From Acidobacteriota bacterium (GTDB taxonomy: Bacteria > Acidobacteriota > Terriglobia > 2-12-FULL-54-10): DNA of 45,866 nt. Shown here one piece after another: positions 1 to 9,026 of the stretch (within the stretch, counting starts at the first letter, position 1; the number at the start of each line of letters is the position of its first letter). Location: assembly GCA_009691245.1 (NCBI GenBank), contig SHUM01000025.1, positions 1-45,866 of the forward strand, read 5' to 3'. The notes below the pieces were generated by a model. It was not told the DNA's origin, did not search any database, and saw only the letters and a list, made by a program, of their open reading frames with translations. Both the position numbers and the translations under genes were made by a program.

Positions 1-2
1 GA

Positions 3-113
3 GAAGATCATCTATCAGCATACCGACACCTCTTCAAAAGACACTGGGCCCACGAAGCACTGCAACAGCTATTCACCGGCAATTGGGCCATACCCATTCA
101 ATTGAGTCAATGA
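3..113 (+). CDS. Possible C-terminal fragment of a gene entering from the left
   Basis: Reading frame 3 is open from the window edge to a TGA at 111-113 and gives 36 residues with a protein-like composition (mixed charged, aromatic and leucine-rich, e.g. AYRHLFKRHWAHEALQQLF). The other two plus frames also stay open for a similar length, so the signal is weak. No family is recognised. If real, the gene ends about 80 bases before the convergent hypothetical gene at 194-703. Confidence 0.2.
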   Translation, partial: EDHLSAYRHLFKRHWAHEALQQLFTGNWAIPIQLSQ

Positions 114-193
114 ACCGCTGGGCCTGATTGGACGGTTGTTCCTTTTAGGTTTACGGGGGGCAGGGCAGGGCGCGGCGCAGCGACGCGCGCGCC

Positions 194-703
194 CTAGAAG
201 AATGGTTCAAGCAGCAACTGCGTGGTTTGTTCCAGGCTCATGGGCACGGCATCGGGCGAAAGCAGCAGGACTTCATTTTTGGGGTTCATATCAAACGCCA
301 ACTCGCTCTCGTAGGTGAACGTCTTGGTGCCCACACGGGCATGGCGCACCAGGCGATAGCGGACGGCATGCGCCGCATAGTCGAGCCGGCACTCCATCTG
401 CACGGACGACGGGGCCGTGCGCGTCAGCACAAAGCGGTTCAAGCTTTTCTCAATGACCACGGGGGCGCGAGCGTCGTCAACAAACTCGGCATTGACCGCA
501 GCCACCGATTGCACCATCAGCGCGGTCAGCGCGGCGAAAAACTCGTGCGAGTGCGACTCTATCACACGCGCCTTGTGCGCCCGCCAGTGCTCGTTGCGCT
601 CATCGTTCCGAACTTCCGCGGCGCGCCGCCTAATCCAATCAAAAGTTCCTCTCCCATTGCCGCTCTTCGATTCAACCACTCCGGCGATCCGGAAAAGGGT
701 CAT
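194..703 (-). CDS. Hypothetical protein, 169 aa
   Basis: I do not recognise this gene. The open frame extends upstream to 793, but the extension is Arg/Ser/Pro-rich and looks like non-coding GC-rich translation, so I start at the ATG at 701-703. The protein opens MTLFRIAGVVES, then has a basic, polar stretch with several His and Arg residues, a helix-like segment around residues 50-75, and a C-terminal half rich in alternating hydrophobic residues that reads like beta strands. There is no signal peptide and no membrane segment, so a cytoplasmic protein is likely. It stands alone, with a 756-base gap before the next plus-strand gene. Coding status is supported mainly by composition. Confidence 0.5.
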   Translation of the reverse strand: MTLFRIAGVVESKSGNGRGTFDWIRRRAAEVRNDERNEHWRAHKARVIESHSHEFFAALTALMVQSVAAVNAEFVDDARAPVVIEKSLNRFVLTRTAPSSVQMECRLDYAAHAVRYRLVRHARVGTKTFTYESELAFDMNPKNEVLLLSPDAVPMSLEQTTQLLLEPFF

Positions 704-793
704 TATAGCCCGCGGCGGACTTGCACTCCTCGTGCATTTTCCAGATGGACTCACCCTCGCACGGGACGACAGAAAACCCACCTGCCCCATCAC

Positions 794-1459
794 CGATCAC
801 GGCTCGCTCATTACCTGCTGGCAGCCCAATCGTAAAATGACAAATTCGCGAAATTTGCGGCCCTGCCCAACGTGCACACTTTCACGGTTCTGTCCAGATT
901 CCGCCTGCCGCCCTTGCCTAACGCAAGGCCACTCCCACCCGGCCACGGTCCCCTCCCAATTTCCGTAAATTTGCATTGTGTTCGTTTTTAATTCGTTGTT
1001 TGTTCGCTTTTGTGGCAGGCCGACGCGCATCTACGCGGCACAAAATTTGAAATCTTTGGATTATTTGGAAAATTTTGCAAACAATTGGTCTTCCTCCATT
1101 TTCCAATTTTTTCAACTATTCCAACTTCGCCGGAAATATGCGCCGCCGGATCCGAGCCGCGACACTGAACGCCATATTGATGGCGTTCAGGAGCGCCCAC
1201 TCTATTCGCAAACCCGAAATTGAAATAAGGAAAGAAGCCAAACCTGTAACCGAGATGCTACCCGCGATATTCGCATCGGCCCCTTTCGCATGGCGGGTCT
1301 CCCATACTGTCACGCATCTTCTGCCGCGCATCGTTTGCCACGCATTTTGGTGCTGTGCATCGTGGACGCTCCATAACTGTCGCGGCTCGGATCAAATTCC
1401 CGGGCAGCCTGACCGTGGTACAACCGGCGCTCGGAATTCTCCATCTCCGATAACGCGCG
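794..1459. other. Non-coding stretch before the methyltransferase pseudogene
   Basis: About 670 bases with no convincing gene on either strand. The part from about 960 to 1240 is clearly more AT-rich than its surroundings. It contains an 11-bp perfect hairpin (1165-1175 with 1180-1190, loop ATTG) and a pair of 16-bp perfect inverted repeats (1149-1164 and 1378-1393), annotated separately. Short open frames here overlap one another on both strands and show no domain signature. Confidence 0.6.
1149..1393. repeat. 245-bp segment bounded by 16-bp perfect inverted repeats (MITE-like)
   Basis: The sequence GATCCGAGCCGCGACA at 1149-1164 recurs as its exact reverse complement at 1378-1393. Immediately inside the left arm sits an 11-bp hairpin (1165-1190). 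The identity does not extend beyond 16 bp in either direction, and I see no target-site duplication outside the arms. Terminal inverted repeats around a short non-coding body are what a non-autonomous miniature element would look like, but a chance or regulatory repeat cannot be excluded. It lies 67 bases upstream of the methyltransferase start. Confidence 0.35.
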
Positions 1460-2735
1460 ATGAACACACTCTATTACGGCGACAATCTGGACATCCTCCG
1501 CCGCTACCTGCCCGACGAGTCGGTGGACCTGGTCTATCTCGACCCGCCGTTCAACTCCAATCAGGATTACAACGTGCTCTTCGCCGAGCGCGACGGCACC
1601 CGCTCCGCCGCGCAGTTCAAGGCCTTCGGCGACACCTGGCGCTGGGACGAATCCGCCTCACGTGCCTACACCGAAGTGGTCGAGCAGGGCGGCAAAGTCT
1701 CCGACGCGCTGCAAGCCTTCCGCAAATTTCTCGGCGATAACGACATTCTGGCCTATCTCTCGATGATGGCCCCGCGCCTAGTCGAGATGCGCCGCGTGCT
1801 CAAGCCCACCGGCAGCATCTACCTGCACTGCGACCCCACCGCCAGCCACTACTTGAAGCTGCTGATGGACGCGATATTCAACCCTCGAAATTACCGCGCG
1901 GAAATTACGTGGAAGCGAACGGGTACACACAGTGATGCAAAACGGTGGAGTCCGGTCGCCGATATCATCTTGCACTATGCCAAGGGAGACAATGCAACGA
2001 GGAACTCGCTGCATGAGCCGCATAGCGAGACTTATATCGCAGACAAGTACCGCTTCACCGATGAAGACGGCCGTCGGTACATGCTCGACAACATGACGAG
2101 CCCGAAGCCACGACCAAACATGGTGTATGTATGGAAAGGGAACTCCTCCCCAACTCTCGGTTGGAGATGCTCAAAAGAAACTATGGCGACACTCGACCGA
2201 GAAGGTCGCATTTGGTATCCCGATTCAAAAGAAAAAAGGCCGCGACGGAAGCGCTATTTGGACGAGATGGAAGGAGTTCTCACTGGCAATGTCTGGACGG
2301 ATATCGACCCCTTTAATTCGCGCGCGCAGGAACGAATGGGATATCCCACGCAAAAGCCCGAAGCGTTGCTACAGCGGATCATTAAGGCGAGCAGCAATGC
2401 GGGCGATGTGGTGCTTGATCCATTTCTCGGTGAAGGCGGGGCACACCGGAGCGGCGCATGTGCGCGACCTGCGCGGCGTGATCCAGCGCGAAAAAGCCGA
2501 GATGGGCGTGCTGATCTCGATGGAGCAGCCCACGCAGCCGATGCGCTCCGAAGCCGCCTCCGCTGGATTCTACGAAGCGCCGTGGGGCAACAAGTTTCCC
2601 AAGCTGCAACTGCTCACCGTGGAAGAATTGCTGACTGGCAAGACGGTCGAGTTCCCGCACGAAAACGTAACCTTCAAGAAAGCGCCGAAGTCGCGCCCCA
2701 CTAAACCCTCCAACGACGAATTTGACTTCAGGTAG
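1460..2735 (+). pseudogene. Broken DNA methyltransferase/restriction endonuclease fusion
   Basis: The N-terminal 324 codons encode a beta-class amino-methyltransferase: motif IV DPPF at residues 28-31, a variable middle (target recognition) region, and DPFLG at 320-324, the start of SAM-binding motif I (normally DPFxGxGT). At about 2426-2432 the frame changes abruptly. Frame 1 then runs as arginine-rich nonsense to 2704, while the +1 frame picks up VKAGHTGAAHVRDLRGVI and continues to 2735. That tail is the C-terminal end of the endonuclease-like domain that follows motif I in full-length relatives (the QVKxGH strand carries the PD-(D/E)XK lysine). The segment between DPFxG and QVKxGH, roughly a hundred residues or more in relatives, is missing. 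So this is an internal deletion joined out of frame, lacking the SAM-binding loop and most of the nuclease core. Neither activity should survive. Confidence 0.85.
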
Positions 2736-2775
2736 GGCGGGCGTCTCTTTGCAGGGCCTGCCCGCCCCTTGTGCG

Positions 2776-2801
2776 GACAGGCCCGTGGCCTGTCAGGTTT
2801 T
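2776..2801 (+). terminator. Probable Rho-independent terminator after the methyltransferase
   Basis: GACAGGCC (2776-2783), loop CGT, GGCCTGTC (2787-2794) form an 8-bp perfect GC-rich stem, followed by TTTT at 2798-2801. A second, longer-looped stem (2734-2742 with 2760-2768) lies just upstream. Both follow the end of the methyltransferase remnant. The T-run is short, so efficiency is uncertain. Confidence 0.55.
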
Positions 2802-2848
2802 AGAAAAAGTCTATTGCCTCCGTTGCTGATGCTGGACTTTCGCGGGAG

Positions 2849-2884
2849 TATAATGACATCGTTCCTTACAGGAACGATGTCATT
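2849..2884 (+). promoter_or_regulatory. -10 box overlapped by a 14-bp perfect palindrome (operator-like)
   Basis: TATAAT is at 2849-2854. An inverted repeat with 14-bp perfect arms (AATGACATCGTTCC at 2852-2865, its reverse complement at 2871-2884) and a TTACA spacer begins inside the -10 box and runs across the expected transcription start. No convincing -35 box is present at 17 bases (TTGCTG at 2823-2828 would give a 20-base spacer). Placement over the -10 and start point is typical of a repressor operator; as RNA it would also be a strong 5' hairpin. The regulated gene would be the GYD-domain gene at 2934. Confidence 0.6.
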
Positions 2885-2933
2885 GCCATGGCGTGCGCAT
2901 CTCCGCCACGCCTACCCGGAGGATTATATTCTC

Positions 2934-3254
2934 ATGCCCAAATATCTGATTCAGTTTCGTTACACGCAAGCGGGAACCAAGGGAGTACTGAAGGATGGCG
3001 GAACCAAGCGCCGCGCCGTAGTTAAGAAAGGCATCGAAAGCGTGGGCGGGAAGATGGAGAGTTTCCACTTTACCTTTGGAGAATATGACGGTGTCGTAGT
3101 GGCGGACATGCCCAACGCGGCGGCCGCCGCCGCTCTCTCGCTGCAGGTCAGCGCCAGCGGAACCGCGTCGCTGCGCACCACTGCGTTACTGGAGCCGGAA
3201 GAGATTGATGCCGCCGCACGAAAGAAAGTAACGTATCGCGCGGCTGGCAAGTAG
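2934..3254 (+). CDS. GYD-domain protein, 106 aa
   Basis: The protein starts MPKYLIQFRYTQAGTKGVLKDGG and keeps the layout of the GYD family (small ferredoxin-like-fold proteins of unknown function): an N-terminal beta strand, a helix with RRAVVKKGIESVGGK, a second strand ESFHFTFGEYDGVVVADMP containing the GEYDGV variant of the family's GYD motif at about residues 48-53, then an alanine-rich helix and a final strand. The frame is open upstream to 2769, but the ATG at 2934 has a CGGAGG Shine-Dalgarno 11 bases ahead and matches the usual family length of about 100 residues. Transcription probably starts at the palindrome-covered promoter at 2849-2884. The protein should be cytoplasmic; its substrate is unknown. 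Confidence 0.85.
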   Translation: MPKYLIQFRYTQAGTKGVLKDGGTKRRAVVKKGIESVGGKMESFHFTFGEYDGVVVADMPNAAAAAALSLQVSASGTASLRTTALLEPEEIDAAARKKVTYRAAGK

Positions 3255-3278
3255 CGCCGGGTTTCCGTCACGGTGCCG

Positions 3279-4670
<1,392 letters not shown>

Positions 4671-4697
4671 TCAACGACAACTCCAGGGCGCGACAGT

Positions 4698-4721
4698 GCC
4701 GCGCGCGTCAGCAAGCGGGCC
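4698..4721. repeat. Dispersed intergenic repeat, copy 1 (CGCGCGTCAGCAAGCGG core)
   Basis: One of three near-identical 24-bp copies in the window (also 24379-24402 and 29912-29935), each in the same orientation and between genes. Read on the minus strand it gives the recurring junk peptide PLADARGS. It sits in the divergent region between argG and hicB. Confidence 0.7.
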
Positions 4722-4771
4722 AATGGAACACAATTGTGCGATAATTGCTCCACTAGTACACCAGAGGCGTG

Positions 4772-4981
4772 ATGACCAATCATACTTTTACTGCAGTCAT
4801 CCATAAGGAAGATACGCTCTATGTGGCCGAGTGCCCAGAGATTGGTACGGTCAGCCAAGGAACTAGTATCGAAGAAGCCGTGGCCAACCTGAAGGAAGCC
4901 ACTGAACTTTACCTCGAAGAGTTCCCCATGCCGGAAGTCTCCCGTGTGCTGCTAACCACCTTCGAGGCCTCCCATGCCTAA
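4772..4981 (+). CDS. hicB: HicB-family antitoxin
   Basis: The protein of 69 residues reads as a single HicB domain: FTAVIHKEDTLYVAECPEIGTVSQG, then the helix TSIEEAVANLKEATELYLEEF, and a short tail. In the family, this partially degraded RNase-H fold binds and blocks the HicA mRNA interferase; a C-terminal DNA-binding domain is absent here, as in many short HicB proteins. A GTG lies three bases earlier (4769), but the ATG at 4772 is the better start. The stop codon overlaps the apparent ATG of hicA at 4974, the translational coupling expected of a toxin-antitoxin pair. Because the toxin frame is broken, the antitoxin may now be an orphan. Confidence 0.85.
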   Translation: MTNHTFTAVIHKEDTLYVAECPEIGTVSQGTSIEEAVANLKEATELYLEEFPMPEVSRVLLTTFEASHA

Positions 4982-5200
4982 GCTTCCTCGCGTCTCGGGG
5001 AGCAGACAATCCACGCTTTGGAGCACCTAGGCTTTCGGCGCATGCGTCAGAACGGCAGCCACGTGGTACTGCGTAAATCCCTTCCAGACGGTGATGTCGG
5101 CTGCGTTGTCCCGCTGCATCCAGAACTCGCCACCGGCACGCTTCACGGCATTTTCAAACTGGCCAAAGTTTCCCGCGACGAATTCGCGGCGAAGCTATAG
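4974..5200 (+). pseudogene. hicA: HicA-family toxin with a one-base frameshift
   Basis: From the ATG at 4974 the frame reads MPKLPRVSG, exactly the usual HicA start, then hits TAG after 18 codons. The frame entered at the GGGG run 4997-5000 continues with EQTIHALEHLGFRRMRQNGSHVVLRK, which carries the HicA core with the catalytic GSHxxxR/K histidine, and ends ...VSRDEFAAKL at 5200. One extra G in the run would restore a continuous reading frame of about 75 residues. An alternative start at TTG 5018 in the second frame would give a 60-residue product missing the first strand. So the toxin is either inactivated, made by a -1 frameshift, or miscalled in a short homopolymer. It overlaps hicB by eight bases. 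Confidence 0.75.
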
Positions 5201-5205
5201 CGGCA

Positions 5206-5234
5206 CTGGCACACAACCGGCTCCGGTGTATAAT
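5206..5234 (+). promoter_or_regulatory. Sigma-70-like promoter of the VOC gene
   Basis: CTGGCA (5206-5211, 4 of 6 matches to TTGACA) is followed after 17 bases by a perfect TATAAT (5229-5234). Transcription would start near 5241, giving a leader of about 23 bases with a strong AAAGGAGG ribosome site (5251-5258) before the ATG at 5264. Confidence 0.6.
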
Positions 5235-5263
5235 CTCGTCGAGTCGCAGTAAAGGAGGAACGC

Positions 5264-5731
5264 ATGGCAAACAAAGTTCTGGCAATTCCGGAGGGCTATC
5301 ATTCCATTACGCCGTATCTGATGATCACCGGCGCGGCGGCGGCCATTGAATTCTACAAGAAGGCGTTTGGCGCGGAGGAGCTAGTGCGCATGCCGTCGCC
5401 CGGCGGGCTTGTGGGACATGCGGAAATCAGGATCGGCAACTCGATGGTCATGCTGGCCGACGAATGCGACGAGGCCGCCAACAAAAGTCCTCAGACTCTG
5501 GGCGGCACGCCGGTAACGCTGCTGATCTACGTCGAGAATATCGACGCCGTTTTCCAGCGCGCCGTGGCCGCGGGAGCCAAGGTGGTCCGCGAGCCCGCCG
5601 ACATGTTCTACGGCGACCGCTCCGCTGGGGTCACCGACCCCTTCGGCCACTCCTGGTATATCCACACGCACATCGAAGACGTCTCGCCCGAAGAGATGGG
5701 GAAGCGCCTCGCCGCAATGCACAAAACATAG
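5264..5731 (+). CDS. VOC-superfamily (glyoxalase/PhnB-like) protein
   Basis: The 155 residues form one vicinal-oxygen-chelate domain made of two beta-alpha-beta-beta-beta halves: ITPYLMITGAAAAIEFYKKAFGAEELVRM then GHAEIRIGNSMVMLADE, and TLLIYVENIDAVFQRAVAAGAKVVREP then GDRSAGVTDPFGHSWYIHTH. The pattern matches the PhnB/YdcG-like branch often labelled 'glyoxalase/bleomycin resistance'. Family members bind a metal through one residue in each strand; the His in GHAEI and the Glu/His in the last strand could serve, but the substrate cannot be told from sequence. It has its own promoter and strong ribosome site. It converges with the SpoIIE gene, the stops being 16 bases apart. Confidence 0.9.
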   Translation: MANKVLAIPEGYHSITPYLMITGAAAAIEFYKKAFGAEELVRMPSPGGLVGHAEIRIGNSMVMLADECDEAANKSPQTLGGTPVTLLIYVENIDAVFQRAVAAGAKVVREPADMFYGDRSAGVTDPFGHSWYIHTHIEDVSPEEMGKRLAAMHKT

Positions 5732-5747
5732 TCGCTGAAAGCCAGCG

Positions 5748-6701
5748 TTACATTTTTTTGATCACCGCGATGGTCAAGTCGTCCTCGATGGGCGCGAAGG
5801 CGCGCATGGCGGCGACGATGGCTTCGTAGATTTCCTTGGCCGTGCCGCTCTTGGTTTTGCGCAGGACTTGTTCGAGGCGCGCGTCTTTGAACAGCACGTT
5901 GTCTTTCTCGTGCTCGGTGACAGCATCGGTGTAGAGCAGCATGATGTCGCCCTCGCCCAGCAGGTTGATCTCGTTCACCGAGTAGCGTTTCTTGGTGATG
6001 GCGGAGGGACCGAAGTGCTCGATGTCCACGTGATAATCGGATGGAAATATTCCCAACGGCATGGAAGCACGCGTGCGGTCGTCATAGAGCGTGACGATGC
6101 GGTCGAATTTTTGTGAAAAGACGATGGGCGGCGGGTGTCCGGCGGAGAGATAGCGGAAGCGGCCGTCGTTGCGCACCTCGCCGTAGATGAGCGTCAGGTA
6201 CGGCGGAACGTCCGGCGTCATGATCTGGGGCGGACCGTCGTGCGCGCCCTGCTCTTGCATCCTGTTGTAGAAAATTGTGTTGAGCATCTCGAACAGGCTG
6301 CGCGTGATCACGCCGTTGCGCGCTAGTTCATAGGCCACGCCGGTCTTGAAGGCGCCGTGCAGGAAGTTGGCGGTGATGGAGTCGCCGATGCGATGGCCCG
6401 CGGCATCGGCGATGAGGATGCCGAATCGGTCGAAGTTTTTGCGGAGTCGGATGGCGAGCGGCTCGTCGCCCTCCGCTTTGGCCTTCGCGATTTTTTCGTT
6501 GAGGTGGTACTCGGCGAAGTTGACAACGATCAGGTGGTCGCCGCTCACCGAGCCGGCCAGCGGCTCGATGGCGGCGTGATAGTCAATGTTCTTGAGCGTC
6601 GGCAGCCGGTCGCTGCGGGGCAGAATAAGAGACGCCAGGCTCTGCACATGCTCCAGTTCCCGGATCAATTCTTCCCGCGACCAGTCGTCGAATTTACTCA
6701 A
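5748..6701 (-). CDS. SpoIIE/RsbU-type serine phosphatase (PP2C family)
   Basis: A 317-residue protein with a short N-terminal helical region (about 1-30) and one PP2C/SpoIIE domain: SGSVSGDHL, ILIADAAGHRIGDS (metal-binding Asp residues), a long helical stretch, LIYGEVRNDGRFRYLSAGHPPPIVF, IMLLYTDAVTEHEK, and the final DDLTIAVIKKM. These are the metal-binding acidic motifs of phosphatases that remove phosphate from anti-anti-sigma-factor proteins. No PAS, GAF, receiver or membrane domain precedes it, so the input signal is not evident. Its start codon overlaps the stop of the upstream DEAD-box helicase by four bases (ATGA type), so the two are translated together. No anti-sigma partner is in the window. 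Confidence 0.9.
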   Translation of the reverse strand: MSKFDDWSREELIRELEHVQSLASLILPRSDRLPTLKNIDYHAAIEPLAGSVSGDHLIVVNFAEYHLNEKIAKAKAEGDEPLAIRLRKNFDRFGILIADAAGHRIGDSITANFLHGAFKTGVAYELARNGVITRSLFEMLNTIFYNRMQEQGAHDGPPQIMTPDVPPYLTLIYGEVRNDGRFRYLSAGHPPPIVFSQKFDRIVTLYDDRTRASMPLGIFPSDYHVDIEHFGPSAITKKRYSVNEINLLGEGDIMLLYTDAVTEHEKDNVLFKDARLEQVLRKTKSGTAKEIYEAIVAAMRAFAPIEDDLTIAVIKKM

Positions 6702-7813
6702 GTAGTCTCCCGCATAATCTCCATGCGAATGCCCAGGGCGCGCTCGAGCGACTTGATCTCGTTGCGCTGATCCCTGGTGTACAAAGTGGAGGCGATGCCC
6801 TTCTTGCCGGCGCGGCCCGTGCGGCCTACGCGATGAATGAAGTTCTCGGCCACGTCGGGCAACTCATAGTTTATGACATGCGCGATGTCCTGAACATGGA
6901 TGCCGCGCGAAGCGACATCAGTGGCCACCATCACGCGATAGCGTCCGGCCTGGAAGCCTTCCAGCGCGTCAATGCGCTGCGACTGGGTGCGGTCGCCGTG
7001 GATGCTGGTGCATTTGAAGCCGTCGCGTTGCAGGTTCTTAGCGAGCTTCTCGGTGCCGCGCTTGGTGCGCGCGAAGACCAGGCAGCGGCCCGTTTCCTTT
7101 TTGAGCAGGCGGGTCAGCGCGCTGTGCTTGCCATCAAAGGTAACTTCCATGGCTTGCACGCGAACGTTCTCGGCAGGCTTGCTGATCGAGCCGATGGCGA
7201 TGCGTACGGGGTCCACCATGTAGCTCTTGACGACCTGACCGACGGCGCCTTCCATGGTTGCCGAGAAGCACAGCGTCTGGCGCCCGGCGGGCAGCGCGGT
7301 GACAATGCGGCGGATGGAGGGCAGGAAGCCCATGTCCAACATGCGGTCGGCTTCGTCGAGCACCAACAAGCGGGCGCGGCGAAGATCAATCAGCTTGCGC
7401 GTCATGAAATCTTCCAGGCGGCCCGGCGTGGCCACCATCAGTGGCGCGCCGCGTTTGATGGCTTCGCGTTGCGGGCCTTCGGCCAGTCCGCCGACGATCA
7501 ATGCGCCGGAGCCCAGCTTCTTGCCGCGCAGCGTGTCATACACAGCCATGATCTGCATGGCCAGCTCGCGCGTGGGCGTCAAGACCAGCACGGAGGGGCC
7601 GCGCTCGGTAGTGTTCTTCAACATGCGCTCGATGGCCGGGATGAGAAAGGCCAGCGTCTTGCCGGTGCCGGTCTGCGCGGTGGCCAGAACGTCTTTGCCT
7701 TCCATGGCCGGAGGGAGCGAAGCCGCCTGAACCGGTGTGAGCGTGGTGAACTTCAACGCCACTAGCCGGTCCTTTAACTCTTGTGAAATGGGTAGTTCTG
7801 AAAAATTCTGCAC
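6698..7813 (-). CDS. DEAD-box ATP-dependent RNA helicase (RhlE-like)
   Basis: A 371-residue helicase containing the full two-domain core. The Q motif (FTTLTPVQAASLPPA) is followed by Walker A AQTGTGKT at 46-53, PTRELA, TPGRLEDF, DEAD (VLDEADRMLD), SAT, then in domain two RCLVFARTKRG, VMVATDVASRGIH and HRVGRTGRAGKKG. It unwinds RNA using ATP, probably in ribosome assembly or mRNA turnover. There is almost no C-terminal extension, so it is shorter than typical RhlE and has no obvious basic RNA-binding tail. The start is GTG at 7811-7813 with AAGGA about eight bases before it. It overlaps the SpoIIE phosphatase gene by four bases, an unusual pairing that suggests stress-linked expression. Confidence 0.95.
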   Translation of the reverse strand: MQNFSELPISQELKDRLVALKFTTLTPVQAASLPPAMEGKDVLATAQTGTGKTLAFLIPAIERMLKNTTERGPSVLVLTPTRELAMQIMAVYDTLRGKKLGSGALIVGGLAEGPQREAIKRGAPLMVATPGRLEDFMTRKLIDLRRARLLVLDEADRMLDMGFLPSIRRIVTALPAGRQTLCFSATMEGAVGQVVKSYMVDPVRIAIGSISKPAENVRVQAMEVTFDGKHSALTRLLKKETGRCLVFARTKRGTEKLAKNLQRDGFKCTSIHGDRTQSQRIDALEGFQAGRYRVMVATDVASRGIHVQDIAHVINYELPDVAENFIHRVGRTGRAGKKGIASTLYTRDQRNEIKSLERALGIRMEIMRETT

Positions 7814-8242
7814 GTATATTGTCCTTAAAGCTTAGTCCGGCCCCGCGAAACCCCTGGCGTGCGCACCGCCATCCCTCATAAAAAGGGGCGTTGCATACAC
7901 ATCAACGGGCACGCGATCAGGCGTGACTAGCCATTGGTTAAATTTACGCTGAAGACTAACGGAGGGACAGAAGGCGGAGTTAATCAGAGCGGGTACTTGC
8001 GATCCCAACCCAACAAACCCAGCATATGGCCGCCACCTGATCTGCTATTTCATAAACCAAGGGCGCCAACATCGACATGCGACTCGCCGCGGAATTAAGC
8101 GCAAATTGAGTATAGCACAGATTTTCTGGGATCGCGGCGATATTGTTGCAGGTGCGGAAAATGGTTCTAGCGGAAGGCTCTTTTGCTCGCGGCGAGAGAC
8201 AAATTACGCGCCAGCGGACGGCTTTACCGGGAGCACTCACGG
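7814..8242. other. Non-coding stretch between helicase and vapBC genes
   Basis: I see no supported gene in these 429 bases. A minus-strand frame (7980-8309) is open but has no domain, overlaps vapC in another frame and has an Arg/Ser-rich composition. A TATACT-like hexamer on the minus strand near 8111-8116 is not matched by a -35 box. The 60 bases next to 7813 should include the helicase promoter, but none stands out. Confidence 0.5.
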
Positions 8243-8671
8243 TTACTCGGGATTCCTCGCGCGACCGGCGATGGCCTGGGGCAGGCGCAAAAAATCCTTG
8301 GTGTTCCATGTGTAGATGACCTCGGCCCCGGCTTTAAGAGCGCAGTGCCCGAGGATCGCGTCGTAAATCGCGCCGCTGACGAGATTGGCCGCGGCGGCGG
8401 CTTCTGCCATTTGAAAATACTCCTGCTCGTCGAGTGCGACGAGCGTCAGCCGCTCCCGGATGTCGCCCAGGAACAGCAGCGCTTCGTGGCCGCTGACGCG
8501 GCGCTTGCCCGGCATGCCGGTCAGGGTGGCGTAGACCTCGGCAAGGCTGTGCGCGCCGCAGCAGGCGTCTTTTTTCCCGAAGCGCAGGAAGAGGTCGATG
8601 CTGGGCGGATGGCGCTCATGATCCGCGCAAAACGTGGCGACCAGCACGGAGGTATCGAGAAACGCCTTCAC
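8243..8671 (-). CDS. vapC: PIN-domain RNase toxin (VapC family)
   Basis: A 142-residue single PIN domain: FLDTSVLVA with the first catalytic Asp (residue 6), the mid-domain Glu in HSLAEVYATL, then SGAIYDAILGHCAL and TWNTKDFLRL with the later acidic residues. Such proteins are Mg-dependent endoribonucleases, usually cutting tRNA or rRNA. All four expected acidic positions are present, so it looks active. Its start codon overlaps the stop of vapB by four bases, giving the canonical antitoxin-toxin operon order. Expression is probably repressed by the VapB-VapC complex bound upstream of vapB; no palindrome is obvious there. Confidence 0.92.
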   Translation of the reverse strand: MKAFLDTSVLVATFCADHERHPPSIDLFLRFGKKDACCGAHSLAEVYATLTGMPGKRRVSGHEALLFLGDIRERLTLVALDEQEYFQMAEAAAAANLVSGAIYDAILGHCALKAGAEVIYTWNTKDFLRLPQAIAGRARNPE

Positions 8672-8955
8672 CGCCCCTCCCCGGCGTTCTGGCCGGCATT
8701 TTGGCGGTGGCGTTGCGCCCGTATGCTGCGGAGCGTTTCGTCCGTTTCGTCCGCGGTGAGAGGCTCGCCGGTGCGGAACACCCAGATGCCGCGCTCCTTC
8801 TGCAAGGGCGTGGCGCTGCGCCTGGGCCGCAGGGTCACTTCGTCGTCTTTGACCGTGAGGTCGAGGGTGTCGCCGGGCGAGAGGTGCAACTCGTCCCGGA
8901 GTGTCTTGGGAATGACGACGCGGCCCGCTCGATCAAGGGTAACTTTGCTGCCCAT
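8668..8955 (-). CDS. vapB: AbrB/MazE-type antitoxin (VapB)
   Basis: The 95-residue protein starts MGSKVTLDRAGRVVIPKTLRDELHLSPGDTLDLTVKDDEVTLRPR, the classic SpoVT/AbrB swapped-hairpin DNA-binding fold (about residues 3-48). The remaining 45 residues are polar and probably form the toxin-binding tail. It should bind the operon's own promoter and neutralise the PIN toxin encoded downstream. The two genes overlap at ATGA (8668-8671). It is one of two AbrB-type antitoxin genes in the window; the other, at 24962-25198, is broken and has no toxin. Confidence 0.92.
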   Translation of the reverse strand: MGSKVTLDRAGRVVIPKTLRDELHLSPGDTLDLTVKDDEVTLRPRRSATPLQKERGIWVFRTGEPLTADETDETLRSIRAQRHRQNAGQNAGEGR

Positions 8956-9026
8956 AATCCCATTATGCAGTGGGTGCGCCCATTTTGGAAATGGTATTTA
9001 TAAAACCCAGCGGCAGCAGCGTAGGG

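Noticed and set aside
7980-8309. 109-codon minus-strand frame next to vapC
   Set aside because: No domain, overlaps vapC in another frame, composition like non-coding GC-rich sequence.
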